From contig CAZSQZ010000015.1 of NCBI GenBank assembly GCA_964609215.1, forward strand, positions 1-64,000: 64,000 bases of DNA, in the 5' to 3' direction. Shown piece by piece: positions 34,614-43,420 of this stretch. The notes under the pieces were generated by a model, which made no database searches, was not told where the DNA came from, and saw only the letters and a program-made list of their open reading frames with translations. Position 1 is the stretch's first letter; each line of letters starts with the position of its first letter. Source of the DNA: JABDKJ01 sp964609215. Lineage in GTDB: Bacteria > Bacteroidota > Bacteroidia > Flavobacteriales_D > JABDKJ01. The position numbers were made by a program, and so were the translations under genes.

Positions 34614-35700
34614 GACAAAAGTTTGTCATATTTCTACTGTTCATCAAACAAAGGATGTAAGAATCTATTTTAAGCAGTGTACAAGCTTGTCCAAATTCTA
34701 TGATTTAACATTACTAATTCGAGAAGAAAAGAAGGGAGATCATTTATTTAAGGTTGTTCCTTTGCCGGGATTTAACAATCGTATTGCCCGAATTATTATT
34801 GGATCTTGGATAGCTTTTTTTAAAGCCATTGGACAAAAAACAAAACTGGTACATTTTCATGATCCAGAGCTTTTGGTTTTAGCTCCATTTTTTAAATTAT
34901 TTGGGAAGAAGGTGATCTTTGATAAGCATGAGAATGTGAAAGAACAGATCCTTGCCAAAGAATGGATAGGACCAGTTTTTTTTCGAAGCATATTGTCGGG
35001 AATTTATGCTTTACTAGAAAAGACTTTAATTCCTTTTTGTGATAAAGTAGTCATAGTTGTACCCGAAATGGCAACGGATTTTCGAGAGGGAAAAACAACA
35101 CTGGTTCGCAACTATCCAATAGCAAAAGGGTTTGAATCATATTCAGCATCTCCAAAATATAACATGCCAACATTTGTGTATGCTGGTGATTTAAGTGAAG
35201 AAAGAGGAGCTCAGTTAATGGTAGAATTGTTTCAGGAGATAAAAGCACATTGTCAACTTCTTCTGATAGGCAGATGGTCTTCCGAAGAATTTAAGAAGAA
35301 GTGTTTAGACTTAGACAAAAAACAAAGAGTCAATAGTCTAGGATTTTTGCCTATTGATGAAGTCTACCAAATTTTAATGAAATCACATGTTGGCCTTGGC
35401 TTACTTCATCCAACCAATAATTACAAGCAAAGTATCCCTACAAAAGTATTTGAATATTTGTTTGCAGGGCTTTCTGTGATTATCACCGATATAGCATATT
35501 GGAAGGACATATTTGGCAATAAAGCAATGTATGTAGATCCCTTTAATCAAGAAGAATTAAAAAGAAGTATTAGCAAGAAGATAGAAAGCATCAATGACAA
35601 TAATGATGAAAATCATAGAGATTGGGCGATAGAACAATTTTCATGGGAAAGAGAATTTCATAAATTGCACGAGACATACAAAGAATTACTTGAAGCTTAG
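34606..35700 (+). CDS. GT4-type glycosyltransferase
   Basis: 364 residues from ATG 34606 (TTG at 34600 adds two residues). N-terminal acceptor half with LVHFHDPELLVLAPFFKLFG; C-terminal nucleotide-sugar half with PTFVYAGDLSEERGAQLMVE, LLLIGRW, and the binding-site helix region SIPTKVFEYLFAGLSVI. Transfers a sugar to a surface glycan intermediate; donor and acceptor unknown. Overlaps both neighbours, so it is part of one operon with flippase and FemAB-like gene. Confidence 0.87.
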   Translation: MARTKVCHISTVHQTKDVRIYFKQCTSLSKFYDLTLLIREEKKGDHLFKVVPLPGFNNRIARIIIGSWIAFFKAIGQKTKLVHFHDPELLVLAPFFKLFGKKVIFDKHENVKEQILAKEWIGPVFFRSILSGIYALLEKTLIPFCDKVVIVVPEMATDFREGKTTLVRNYPIAKGFESYSASPKYNMPTFVYAGDLSEERGAQLMVELFQEIKAHCQLLLIGRWSSEEFKKKCLDLDKKQRVNSLGFLPIDEVYQILMKSHVGLGLLHPTNNYKQSIPTKVFEYLFAGLSVIITDIAYWKDIFGNKAMYVDPFNQEELKRSISKKIESINDNNDENHRDWAIEQFSWEREFHKLHETYKELLEA

Positions 35701-36613
35701 GAAAGTAAATAGAACCCAATCAGAAAAAATCTATAAGCAAAGGGAATGGTTAGATTCCTTAGGCAATGCAGTTGATATTATTGAAGTACTTAATAACAAT
35801 AATGAGCTAATCGGAAGTTTTGTCATTCAAGAATCAAGCATTAAGAGATTCAAAGCTTTGCATACTCCCATTTTTCAAAGCAATATTGCTTTGGATTTTT
35901 TGGTCGGCTCGGATAAAACTACTTCCAAAATTTCCAATGAGAAAAAACTTTTTGAAGCACTTGTAAATTTCATCAATGAATCTAAAGCAAAAATTGTAGA
36001 TGTTTCTTTCCCTTATGAATTTGCAGATATGCAAGCATTTCAATGGGCAGGATTTGATGTAAAACCCAAATACACATACACCATAGATTTGAACTTGTCC
36101 GAAGAAGAGTTGCTTTCGAATTTAGATAGCAGTACACGATCAAATTTGAAAAAAGCACAGAAAGATTTGACCTGTATTGCTGACTATAATGCTTCTGAAT
36201 CATTGCGTATTTGCGACCTTACTTTTTCTAGACAAGATAAATCCTATCATAGAGATATTTTAAAGGGAATTCTTGAAAAACCCAATTTAGCAGAAAATAG
36301 AAAATCCTATTTTGTTAGTGATGGTAAGAAGAATATCGCAGTGGTAGAAATTGTTTATGATGCGCATTCAGCTTATTACCTGATAGGTGGTTACGATAGC
36401 AATTCAAAGCATAGAGGAGCAAATACCTTAGCTATGTGGAATGCTATTCTGGACGTGAAAAAACAAGGTGTCAAATTATTTGACTTTCAAGGCTCAATGA
36501 TTCCGAAAGTGGAAAAATTCGTACGGGGATTTGGTGGTGAAAAAAGAACCTATTTCTCAGTTCAAAAAATGCCCTGGTATTATAAACTAGGTAAATCTAT
36601 TTTAAAGAGCTAA
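35690..36613 (+). CDS. FemAB/CelD-like (Acetyltransf_6) acyl or aminoacyl transferase
   Basis: A 307-residue protein with a TTG start overlapping the GT gene by 11 bases. The C-terminal half shows the GNAT/FemAB pattern: SSTRSNLKKAQKDL near 145, YYLIGGYDSNSKHRGANTLA near 230-250 and KLFDFQGSMIPKVEKFVRGF near 265-285. Relatives attach acyl or amino acid groups in surface glycan assembly. Substrate unknown. It ends convergent with the anti-sigma-like gene, overlapping by 12 bases. Confidence 0.8.
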   Translation: MKLRKVNRTQSEKIYKQREWLDSLGNAVDIIEVLNNNNELIGSFVIQESSIKRFKALHTPIFQSNIALDFLVGSDKTTSKISNEKKLFEALVNFINESKAKIVDVSFPYEFADMQAFQWAGFDVKPKYTYTIDLNLSEEELLSNLDSSTRSNLKKAQKDLTCIADYNASESLRICDLTFSRQDKSYHRDILKGILEKPNLAENRKSYFVSDGKKNIAVVEIVYDAHSAYYLIGGYDSNSKHRGANTLAMWNAILDVKKQGVKLFDFQGSMIPKVEKFVRGFGGEKRTYFSVQKMPWYYKLGKSILKS

Positions 36614-37339
36614 TTGTTTTAATTCTTTCAGTAAGCTTAAACTCTTGTCATAATAAGGAGAATCACTTTTAATACGCTCTAAAACCATTATGCAACTTTG
36701 ATAATCTTCCATCTTAAGATAAGATAGAGCCTTGTACCATTGAGCTTTACCTTCAAAAACGCTATTCTTAAATAGTTCTGAATCGAAAATTTCCAAAGCT
36801 TTTTGTTCCTGATTCATTTCTAAGTGGCAAATTCCCAAGGCAAAATAGGCTTCCTTATCTTGTGCATTTTCCTTTAAGTAATTTTCAAAATGTGAGCAAG
36901 CCGTCTTATAATCTTTAGCGTTAAATGCTTTAGCCGCGGAAATTAAATCATTAAACGAATCTCCTTTTTGTTGGAATGAATAAGGTGCATGCATAGCATA
37001 TTGTTCATACATAGAACTTGATGGCCATAGAAGAGTTCCCAGAATAAACAAAGCAGCAATACTTGCCGCAATTGCAATGTATCTTTTAATTGGAATAATG
37101 GTGTTCTTTTTGGGTTTTTCGAAATACCTTCCACCTATTTCATCCAAAGACTTTTTGAGTGTTTCTCTCTTATCTTCATTTTGAATTCCTTCAGAGAGAA
37201 GCGAAATATTTTCTTTGAAAAATTTCACTTCCTTTTGCAATTCCGGGTTGTTCTCTAAGTCCTTTTCAAAAGCCTCAAGTTCATTACCTTTTAGTTGCCC
37301 ATTACAATATGCTTCAATCAATTCATAATCCATAGTCAT
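36602..37339 (-). CDS. Anti-sigma-like membrane protein with periplasmic TPRs
   Basis: A 245-residue protein. The N-terminal about 75 residues resemble an anti-sigma domain without zinc ligands (DYELIEAYCNGQLKGNELEA, FEKDLENNPELQKEV). One membrane helix lies at about 87-107 (YIAIAASIAALFILGTLLW), followed by outward TPR units (YKTACSHFENYLKENAQDKE, AYFALGICHLEMNQEQKALE). The gene overlaps the ECF sigma gene by 17 bases, the usual coupling of a sigma factor with its restraint. The TPR half is likely the sensor. It backs onto the CHAT-protease cluster. Confidence 0.8.
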   Translation of the reverse strand: MTMDYELIEAYCNGQLKGNELEAFEKDLENNPELQKEVKFFKENISLLSEGIQNEDKRETLKKSLDEIGGRYFEKPKKNTIIPIKRYIAIAASIAALFILGTLLWPSSSMYEQYAMHAPYSFQQKGDSFNDLISAAKAFNAKDYKTACSHFENYLKENAQDKEAYFALGICHLEMNQEQKALEIFDSELFKNSVFEGKAQWYKALSYLKMEDYQSCIMVLERIKSDSPYYDKSLSLLKELKQLAL

Positions 37340-37895
37340 GCTGTAATTGGTTGAACTTAGGATCGGATTGAATATTCTTGCTCAATTGAGCAATGCATTC
37401 AGATTTTTTCTTTCTGGCATAAGCGTAGCTTAAATTCAATTTGTCAGCAACTTCTTGCATGGATAATAATTTCCAGGAGAGCTTTAAAATGTTTTGACAA
37501 GACTCTCCCAGTTTGCTCAGATGAAAATATAAAATTCTCATCCGCTCCTCATGTAAAATCGCCTCATTTGACAATTCAGCTGCCTTTTCATTCATAAATC
37601 CGCTTTCATCCTGAATTGTTACCCTTTTCTCTTTCTTCAAAACATTGAGCCATTTCCTCTTACAGATTAAAAGCAAATAGGCTTCAAAAGGACAGGTAAG
37701 CACAAAATCCTTGCGTTGAGCATTTTCATATATAGATATTAAGCTTTCTTGAAATATGTCCTTGGCTTGGCTTGAATCTCCATTATTCCTTTCAACCATA
37801 GCAATAACTTTTCCGGAAAACTTAGAATAAATCTCCTCTATTATCTGGTGGTCATTTTTTAATAATCCAACTATAAACCTTTGGTCAGCGTGCAT
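37323..37895 (-). CDS. ECF-type RNA polymerase sigma factor
   Basis: A 190-residue sigma-70 family protein: region 2 at about 10-80 (IEEIYSKFSGKVIAMVERNN, AKDIFQESLISIYENAQ) and region 4 at about 125-175 (LSKLGESCQNILKLSWKLLS, MQEVADKLNLSYAYARKKKS). It would direct RNA polymerase to a specific regulon when freed from the neighbouring anti-sigma-like protein. It is divergent from the 742-residue gene with a 144-base gap containing an inverted repeat, so control of the CHAT cluster is a reasonable hypothesis. Confidence 0.9.
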   Translation of the reverse strand: MHADQRFIVGLLKNDHQIIEEIYSKFSGKVIAMVERNNGDSSQAKDIFQESLISIYENAQRKDFVLTCPFEAYLLLICKRKWLNVLKKEKRVTIQDESGFMNEKAAELSNEAILHEERMRILYFHLSKLGESCQNILKLSWKLLSMQEVADKLNLSYAYARKKKSECIAQLSKNIQSDPKFNQLQHDYGL

Positions 37896-37930
37896 TATGA
37901 TAGCAAGTTAAAAAATAAATCGACTAAGAA

Positions 37931-37998
37931 CAGGTAACAAGTTTAAGACTCTTTTGATATAGAGATAGCCAACTATGAAAAGGCGAGGGTGTTACCTG
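37931..37998. promoter_or_regulatory. Widely spaced inverted repeat in the sigma / 742-aa gene divergent region
   Basis: CAGGTAAC (37931-37938) and GTTACCTG (37991-37998) are perfect 8-bp complements separated by 52 bases. Related CAGGTAAT occurs at 40349-40356 before the first PKD-like gene. The sites could bind the same regulator or be ECF promoter parts; not proven. Confidence 0.4.
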
Positions 37999-38039
37999 AA
38001 AAACCCATAAAGAGTAAGGATTTTTAAACTAAATTTTTT

Positions 38040-40268
38040 ATGTCACATAAAGATAAAATATGTAAGACGGCACTGGCAAGTCACATTGAAGAATGCCATG
38101 AACAATGCACCTATACTCCATTGGTTGTTTCAAAGAGTATTCTAACAGCGGTACCTAAACATCAAGGTGTTAAAGCTATTCTGGAATCTGAAATGGAAGA
38201 AAAGCTGCAAAACGAATCGCGGGAATTAGATACTACTTTTGGAAAACTAAAAAAATCTATTCAAAGCAACCTAAGCAAAGCGATTAGAAAATCTAAGGAT
38301 GAATTCAGTGAAGAGTTGAATGAAGCTGAAGCTTTGGATACTGATGTTTTGAAGTTGGTAGATGATCATGTAGATAAATTAAAGCAAGATACTATCTTGG
38401 CTAAGAAAGAGGAATTTCTTAATTCCAGTGAGTTAAGCGAAGAGTTCTCTAACCCAGAACTTGCAATTGAACGAAGAGAAGCAGCGGTAGTTGGCGATTT
38501 TGATATAGATAAGGAGGTAATTGACATACAACCTATCCCACTGTCACGAATGTGTGAATATGACGGTTTAGGAATTTTTACTAAGGACTCTATTTGTCAA
38601 CGAATAGAGGGTAAAACCTATTCTCCATGTGGTGAAGAAATAACATTGCTTCCCGGTGAATCTATCAAGGAAAGCAATGTATTAAAATCTTCAACGGTAG
38701 ATAAGGAAACAAATGAGGAAACAATAGAAGAGCGTTTTACTGATAAAAATAGCTTAGAGGAATCAGAAACATTTAAGGAGAGTTACGAGGAAAGATTAAA
38801 AAAAGAAACGGATATCAAATATTCCAGAGAGTCAAGCCTAAAAGCAGACATTGGATTTAAATTGGGTAAGATTAAAATTGGTTTTGGTGGAAGTAGCTCT
38901 AGTAGTGCATCTATTGGTTTCAGTAAACTAATGGAGGAAATAAGCAAGAATAGTTTTGAAAATACACGAAAAAGGTTTTCAGAAGTATTTAGATCTTATT
39001 CAAAATCAAGAAGCAATTCTTCTAGCCGAACAGTTTCTTTTTCAAAAGAACTTAAATACACTAGAAATTGGAAGAATACTTCTGATCAACCAGAAATTTA
39101 CATTAAAAGGGCGTCTTTTTGCAAAACAAGTGTGTTGCACAGAAGACACAACGTGCAATTAGCATGGTCCGGTTGTATAGAAAATCCCGCAAAAGATTTA
39201 TGTAGACCAGATAATCTAGAGACGAAATATTCATCGGAAATTCAAGCAATAAGAGACAAGTGGAATCAACAATCTCCTCCAGGTGATTTTGGTAACAGAC
39301 CATCTGGAAAAAAGATGTGTACTAATGTTCATTCTGCTAACAATAGTATTTTCAATACAGGAACTCCAGATTTTACTCAACCTTTCCAAGCAACAATTCC
39401 AAACGGTTGGAGCTATGAAGCAAACAGTGCTTCTATTAGCATAATTGAACACTCCACTCAAGTTGATACCAAACGAATATTGCAACAACCCAATGGAGGG
39501 GATACTGGTGGAGTATCCTTTTTAGCTCAGGTAATATTGAAGAATAGAGGCTTTAAGGTAGAAAAAGTAAAATTCAAAGTATGTTTCAACATTATACCAG
39601 AAGCGGCAGCAACCTGGGACACCAGAGTTGCTCAGTGGAGAAAAGAACAAGCTCAAAAGGAGATTGATCAATTCTTGGCTGAAAAACTTGAATCATTGAA
39701 TGAGTTTCTTTTATCCGATCAGGCAAGAGCAAGTATTGAGCGAAGCATCATGGAGAAATATTTTGGAGTGCAAAATGCTGACGATTGTTGTCATTTAATT
39801 TCAAGGCTTAGAAAGCTATTTGATTTTGATCATATATGCTATACTTTGCTTCCTTCATGGAATGATGCAGGAGAAGGATGCCAAAGAAGCAATCCTGTAA
39901 CACTATATACAGCTAAGTGCCTACATTTTTATGTTCCTATGCACGAAGGAAGAGAATTGGAAGCTGTTAGATTGCTGGTTTCAATAAATGCTATTCCTTG
40001 GAACGGTAATTTGGCCAGCCAGATTATAGCTTATATTAGTCAAATACAAAACTTACGTGCCACAGTTTACAATAGAGTTTTTGATCCTACAGGTTGGGAT
40101 GTTAAGCTAGACCAACCCAATAGTTACGAACTCACCCCCTATGACGCAGCAGGACCTAATTGGAGCGCAGATTTTGAATCTGGACTTAATTATGAACTCC
40201 TCGGAGCTTTTACTATGAATATTCCTTGCGGGGAACGAATAGAAAAACGTCCTCTGCTTTGCGAGTAG
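38040..40268 (+). CDS. 742-residue protein of unknown function, Ser-rich central region
   Basis: No signal peptide and no long hydrophobic helix. Residues 1-140 are charged and helical. A Cys-containing region follows (MCEYDGLGIFTKDSICQ, YSPCGEEITLLPGESI, about 165-220), then a Glu/Lys coiled-coil-like run (about 225-280) and an alternating polar/hydrophobic stretch rich in Ser and Gly (LKADIGFKLGKIKIGFGG, SSSSSASIGFSKLMEEI, about 280-310). A second one is at about 330-350 (SNSSSRTVSFSKELKYTRNW). The C-terminal half has scattered cysteines and beta character. Alternating Ser-rich strands recall the pore hairpins of beta-pore-forming proteins, but I have no family match. It heads the cluster leading to the CHAT protease and could be its substrate. 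A terminator follows. Confidence 0.65.
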   Translation: MSHKDKICKTALASHIEECHEQCTYTPLVVSKSILTAVPKHQGVKAILESEMEEKLQNESRELDTTFGKLKKSIQSNLSKAIRKSKDEFSEELNEAEALDTDVLKLVDDHVDKLKQDTILAKKEEFLNSSELSEEFSNPELAIERREAAVVGDFDIDKEVIDIQPIPLSRMCEYDGLGIFTKDSICQRIEGKTYSPCGEEITLLPGESIKESNVLKSSTVDKETNEETIEERFTDKNSLEESETFKESYEERLKKETDIKYSRESSLKADIGFKLGKIKIGFGGSSSSSASIGFSKLMEEISKNSFENTRKRFSEVFRSYSKSRSNSSSRTVSFSKELKYTRNWKNTSDQPEIYIKRASFCKTSVLHRRHNVQLAWSGCIENPAKDLCRPDNLETKYSSEIQAIRDKWNQQSPPGDFGNRPSGKKMCTNVHSANNSIFNTGTPDFTQPFQATIPNGWSYEANSASISIIEHSTQVDTKRILQQPNGGDTGGVSFLAQVILKNRGFKVEKVKFKVCFNIIPEAAATWDTRVAQWRKEQAQKEIDQFLAEKLESLNEFLLSDQARASIERSIMEKYFGVQNADDCCHLISRLRKLFDFDHICYTLLPSWNDAGEGCQRSNPVTLYTAKCLHFYVPMHEGRELEAVRLLVSINAIPWNGNLASQIIAYISQIQNLRATVYNRVFDPTGWDVKLDQPNSYELTPYDAAGPNWSADFESGLNYELLGAFTMNIPCGERIEKRPLLCE

Positions 40269-40282
40269 TAAATCAAGGTCAT

Positions 40283-40316
40283 GCATCATCCTGATTTTCA
40301 GGATGGTGCTTTTATT
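40283..40316 (+). terminator. Terminator after the 742-residue gene
   Basis: GCATCATCCTG and CAGGATGGTGC pair (one G-U) around ATTTT and are followed by five T residues, 14 bases after the stop. A decayed copy is at 41891-41929. Confidence 0.85.
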
Positions 40317-40331
40317 AAAAAAATAGTATCC

Positions 40332-40356
40332 ATTACCGAGTGATAGCTCAGGTAAT
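40332..40356. promoter_or_regulatory. Inverted repeat upstream of the first PKD-like gene
   Basis: ATTACC...GGTAAT arms (40332-40337, 40351-40356) extended by GAG/CTC with a bulge, 18 bases before the ATG. Its right half CAGGTAAT resembles the repeats at 37931-37998. Possible regulator site or leader hairpin. Confidence 0.35.
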
Positions 40357-40374
40357 CAATTTAAATCAATTATC

Positions 40375-41817
40375 ATGAAACTAAGTAAATTAATTATTCC
40401 AATTGGCATAGCAGCCGGAGCTATTGCAACAATAACTTATGTGTCTGAACCAGAATTAGATATAGGCACATTTGAATTAGAAACAGAAGATTGTGAGAGT
40501 ACTTTAACCACACGCTCTTCTACCGAACATTGTAATTTTATCATAGGTGAATCTTCTAATCCAGTTTTGTTTGATTGGTGTTCAGGATTAGATGGAGGAA
40601 CTGTTTACCCTAACCCAGATCCAACAATAAGAAAACCATATTATGGCGGTTCAGGCTGGGGACATTGGACCTTTTTTGGAGACGGAAGATACTCTTGGGA
40701 TGAGGAACCTCTTCATACTTATGAATCAAGCGGTACTTATAGTCACGTTTATACAGAAAAGACACCCATAAAAAATGGTGGAGGCCCTCCTCCTGCAATA
40801 AATGAATTAGATCAAGATGAAATCATTGTCTGCATGGATGGAAGAAGATATCCCGATGAGAATAATCATTTTGATGGGGAGGAACAAGGAATTGCTTTTG
40901 ACGAAAGTCGTCCACCATATTGTGGATATACTTTTGTTCAGATAATTCGATTCAAAATAAACGAGCGCAGCAGCGCCAATGAATTAAGAATTAGATATAA
41001 CTCAAGGTATTTTGGACCACCTGATGGAATGTTTGAACCATTTGTTCTTCCTTATAAAAATCAGCCTTACGAATTCGTTAGAATAGATTCTAGAGGAGAA
41101 GAAAAAGAAATTATTCTAGATGTTACCCGGACTCCTAGAGATAAGGAATATCCAATTTGTATTCAGTTTCAAACAAAGTGTGATTACTTTGAAGATGAAT
41201 ATGAGTCTGAAATTTGTGCTGAACTAATAAATGAACATGATGAAGTGGAAATGGAATCCTGTACGAGAAAATTAGTTGATTCAAGATTAAGACCATTCGA
41301 TCCCAATTGGATAGAACCTAGAGATCCCTTTGGATTTAATCAAAACAATTGCAGAAGCATACCCGCTTTAGCTTACTTTTATTACCAGGATAAAGGAAGA
41401 TGTACTGATAGAGGAGTAAAACTTAGTATTACTGCCGGAAGAAATGTTGTTGAGTTAAGGGCAACTAAAAATCGTTCGGTCAATTCAAATTACAGTTTAA
41501 TAGGAAGTAATAAAGGAACAACATTAGAATATAAATCTAAATCCAAATTTTTAAAAGGTGTAGAATGTATTCGCGAGGATTATTCAAAAATGAAATTAAG
41601 TGATGTTCTAGATTCTTTACATTTCAATTTTGTAGTTAACCCGATTGGTGTGAATGATAAAGTCAGCCTAATATTGACAAGTGAGTTTGATGACATTGAG
41701 CCTTATTCAAAAGAGATTTTTCTTAATGTTCAAAGTTATCCCGATCCTTTGTGTGTTGTGAAGTGTCCACGTGTTAAGGTTGATGCAAACACAGAGGTTA
41801 CTTCTTATTCTGAATAA
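40375..41817 (+). CDS. Exported Cys-rich protein with PKD-like motif, paralog 1
   Basis: A 480-residue protein with an N-terminal hydrophobic signal or anchor (KLIIPIGIAAGAIATITYV). Shared block with the next gene: CNFIIGESSNPVLFDWC, then GHWTFFGDGRYSWDEEPLHT and YESSGTYSHVYTEKT (PKD-like FGDG...H.Y pattern, about 95-130), NGGGPPPA, DEIIVCMDG, and YCGYTFVQIIRFKI. The rest is beta-rich with paired cysteines (CIQFQTKC, CVVKCP), suited to an oxidising periplasm or cell surface. No T9SS domain is seen. Family unknown. Likely a surface sensor or structural protein in the CHAT cluster. Confidence 0.7.
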   Translation: MKLSKLIIPIGIAAGAIATITYVSEPELDIGTFELETEDCESTLTTRSSTEHCNFIIGESSNPVLFDWCSGLDGGTVYPNPDPTIRKPYYGGSGWGHWTFFGDGRYSWDEEPLHTYESSGTYSHVYTEKTPIKNGGGPPPAINELDQDEIIVCMDGRRYPDENNHFDGEEQGIAFDESRPPYCGYTFVQIIRFKINERSSANELRIRYNSRYFGPPDGMFEPFVLPYKNQPYEFVRIDSRGEEKEIILDVTRTPRDKEYPICIQFQTKCDYFEDEYESEICAELINEHDEVEMESCTRKLVDSRLRPFDPNWIEPRDPFGFNQNNCRSIPALAYFYYQDKGRCTDRGVKLSITAGRNVVELRATKNRSVNSNYSLIGSNKGTTLEYKSKSKFLKGVECIREDYSKMKLSDVLDSLHFNFVVNPIGVNDKVSLILTSEFDDIEPYSKEIFLNVQSYPDPLCVVKCPRVKVDANTEVTSYSE

Positions 41818-41890
41818 GAAATCGGCCCTTAGTATCTATGCCAAATAGCTATAAAAATTGCTATCCATTTATCTTAAATACATCACTAAT

Positions 41891-41929
41891 GTATTATCCT
41901 GATTCTTTTGGATGCTGCTTTTATTAAAA
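41891..41929 (+). repeat. Decayed duplicate of the upstream terminator
   Basis: This stretch aligns with 40282-40320 (shared ATCCTGATT, GGATG, TGCTTTTATTAAAA) but the stem is reduced to ATCC/GGAT. It lies before the second PKD-like gene as the intact copy lies before the first, showing that gene and leader were duplicated together. The weakened stem may allow read-through from paralog 1 into paralog 2. Confidence 0.6.
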
Positions 41930-41947
41930 CCATTAAATAAAAATCAA

Positions 41948-43363
41948 ATGAAAAGTAGAATAACTTTATTTTTAATACTAATAACATCAGTGATTTCGTG
42001 TAACCTGCTTAAGCATGGTCCGAAATGTTCAAGTACCTTAACTCCAAGAACTAACAATTCTAATTGCAATTTTACAATAGGCCAATCTTCTAACCCTATT
42101 CAATTTGATTGGTGTCAAAATTACCATGCGGGATTATCATATAGACCTCCAGTCAATGGACGTCCAAATTATAATAATGTTGGTCATGGGCATTGGATAT
42201 CTTTTGGGGATGGTGAATATTCATGGGGTGCAACACCAACTCATGAATATGAACAAGCAAAAACGTACAGTTATATATATACAGAAAGGACAAGTATTCC
42301 ACATAAAAATGGTGGAGGGCCTCCACCTGCTATATATAACCCTTTGGAAATTGACGAAATTGATGTATGTGTCCCAGGTAATAAAACAGATCATGGAAAT
42401 GATATAATTTCTGGACCGCGAGGAATAGAAATGGATGTTAGTAGGGATGCTTATTGTAACTATACCTTTGTGCAAATAATTAAATATAAAATTGATAATA
42501 GTTGGAATTCATCTAACTTAAAGTTACGCGTTTTATATGATTCTCATGAGTTTGAGTTTGTGCAAGACTTGAAATATGATGGAATTACCTATTCAAATAA
42601 TGTAAGCCCGTCAAATAATGTAAGCTCTTCAAATAATAAAGATATGGCTTTGAATTTTGATTTATCACCAAATAGAGTTAGAGTGGGAGAAGAAGAGGTT
42701 GTAATGATTCAATTCAAAACAATTTGCAAAAATTGCGAAACGGATACCTGCATTGCACAAATTTGCACTGAACTATATGATAAATCTACACTACTTGAGA
42801 CCAAATGCTACGATCATAATAAAATGAAAAGAAAGCCTTTTGATCCAAATGGAATAGTAAATGATAATACCGTCTGTTTCCAATTCGATCAATGCACAGA
42901 ATACCCTTTAGAAGCGTTTTGTTATTTTTTTGATAATGGTTCTGGTGCAGAACTTCGATTAAAGGATTTACAAATTGAGGGAATGTCAAGTAATATTTTG
43001 GACATTAACTATATTAATCCTCAATCATCAGACTATGCGATTACAAAAACTAATGGAATTTTGCATTACAACACAATGACTAGTAATAAGAAATTTAAAG
43101 GACTAGGAAACAATACTAGTACATTAGATGAAAGAGCAACAATTCAATTTTTGGTGAAGGTTATAAAATCTTCGCAAAATCAAGGGTTAGATTACTTGGA
43201 GTTTAGAATAAAATCCGAATTTGATAGTATCCCTTTTGATGAAAATATTTTTAAAGTGCAAATGGATTCTTGTGAATATCCAAATAATAGTTCTTATATC
43301 ATTAATTGCCCAGAAAATAATGGTTCTCAAACAGTTCCAGGTGATGTGCTTCAAGAAAAATAG
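41948..43363 (+). CDS. PKD-like lipoprotein, paralog 2
   Basis: 471 residues from ATG 41948; the longer frame from 41912 runs through the decayed terminator and is rejected. Lipoprotein signal with ISC lipobox (SRITLFLILITSVISCN, Cys near 18), so it is lipid-anchored, unlike paralog 1. The same order of blocks: CNFTIGQSSNPIQFDWC, GHWISFGDGEYSWGATPTHE, YEQAKTYSYIYTERT, NGGGPPPA, DEIDVCVPG, YCNYTFVQIIKYKI. An Asn/Ser tandem repeat sits near residues 216-231. Function unknown; acts in the envelope. A very strong hairpin follows before the CHAT gene. Confidence 0.7.
   Translation: MKSRITLFLILITSVISCNLLKHGPKCSSTLTPRTNNSNCNFTIGQSSNPIQFDWCQNYHAGLSYRPPVNGRPNYNNVGHGHWISFGDGEYSWGATPTHEYEQAKTYSYIYTERTSIPHKNGGGPPPAIYNPLEIDEIDVCVPGNKTDHGNDIISGPRGIEMDVSRDAYCNYTFVQIIKYKIDNSWNSSNLKLRVLYDSHEFEFVQDLKYDGITYSNNVSPSNNVSSSNNKDMALNFDLSPNRVRVGEEEVVMIQFKTICKNCETDTCIAQICTELYDKSTLLETKCYDHNKMKRKPFDPNGIVNDNTVCFQFDQCTEYPLEAFCYFFDNGSGAELRLKDLQIEGMSSNILDINYINPQSSDYAITKTNGILHYNTMTSNKKFKGLGNNTSTLDERATIQFLVKVIKSSQNQGLDYLEFRIKSEFDSIPFDENIFKVQMDSCEYPNNSSYIINCPENNGSQTVPGDVLQEK
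42593..42640 (+). repeat. 18-bp in-frame tandem repeat
   Basis: TCAAATAATGTAAGCCCG, the same with CTCT at its end, then a partial third unit. It encodes SNNVS-P/S repeats in a loop of the lipoprotein. Slippage could vary the length without breaking the frame. Confidence 0.7.
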
Positions 43364-43383
43364 AAATTGATGAAAACAAATAT

Positions 43384-43415
43384 AAAATAGCGAGAAAATT
43401 TTTCTCGCTATTTTT
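43384..43415 (+). terminator. Perfect 14-bp hairpin just before the CHAT gene
   Basis: AAAATAGCGAGAAA and TTTCTCGCTATTTT with a 3-base loop, followed by T residues, 20 bases after the lipoprotein stop and only 5 bases before the CHAT ATG at 43421. It should terminate most transcription from upstream. Because the start codon is so close, CHAT mRNA made by read-through would carry the hairpin next to its ribosome site. Confidence 0.8.
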
Positions 43416-43420
43416 ATGAG

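Noticed and set aside
42105..42407. 100-codon plus-strand frame within paralog 2 of the PKD-like genes
   Set aside because: Overlaps a region whose real frame is conserved with paralog 1.
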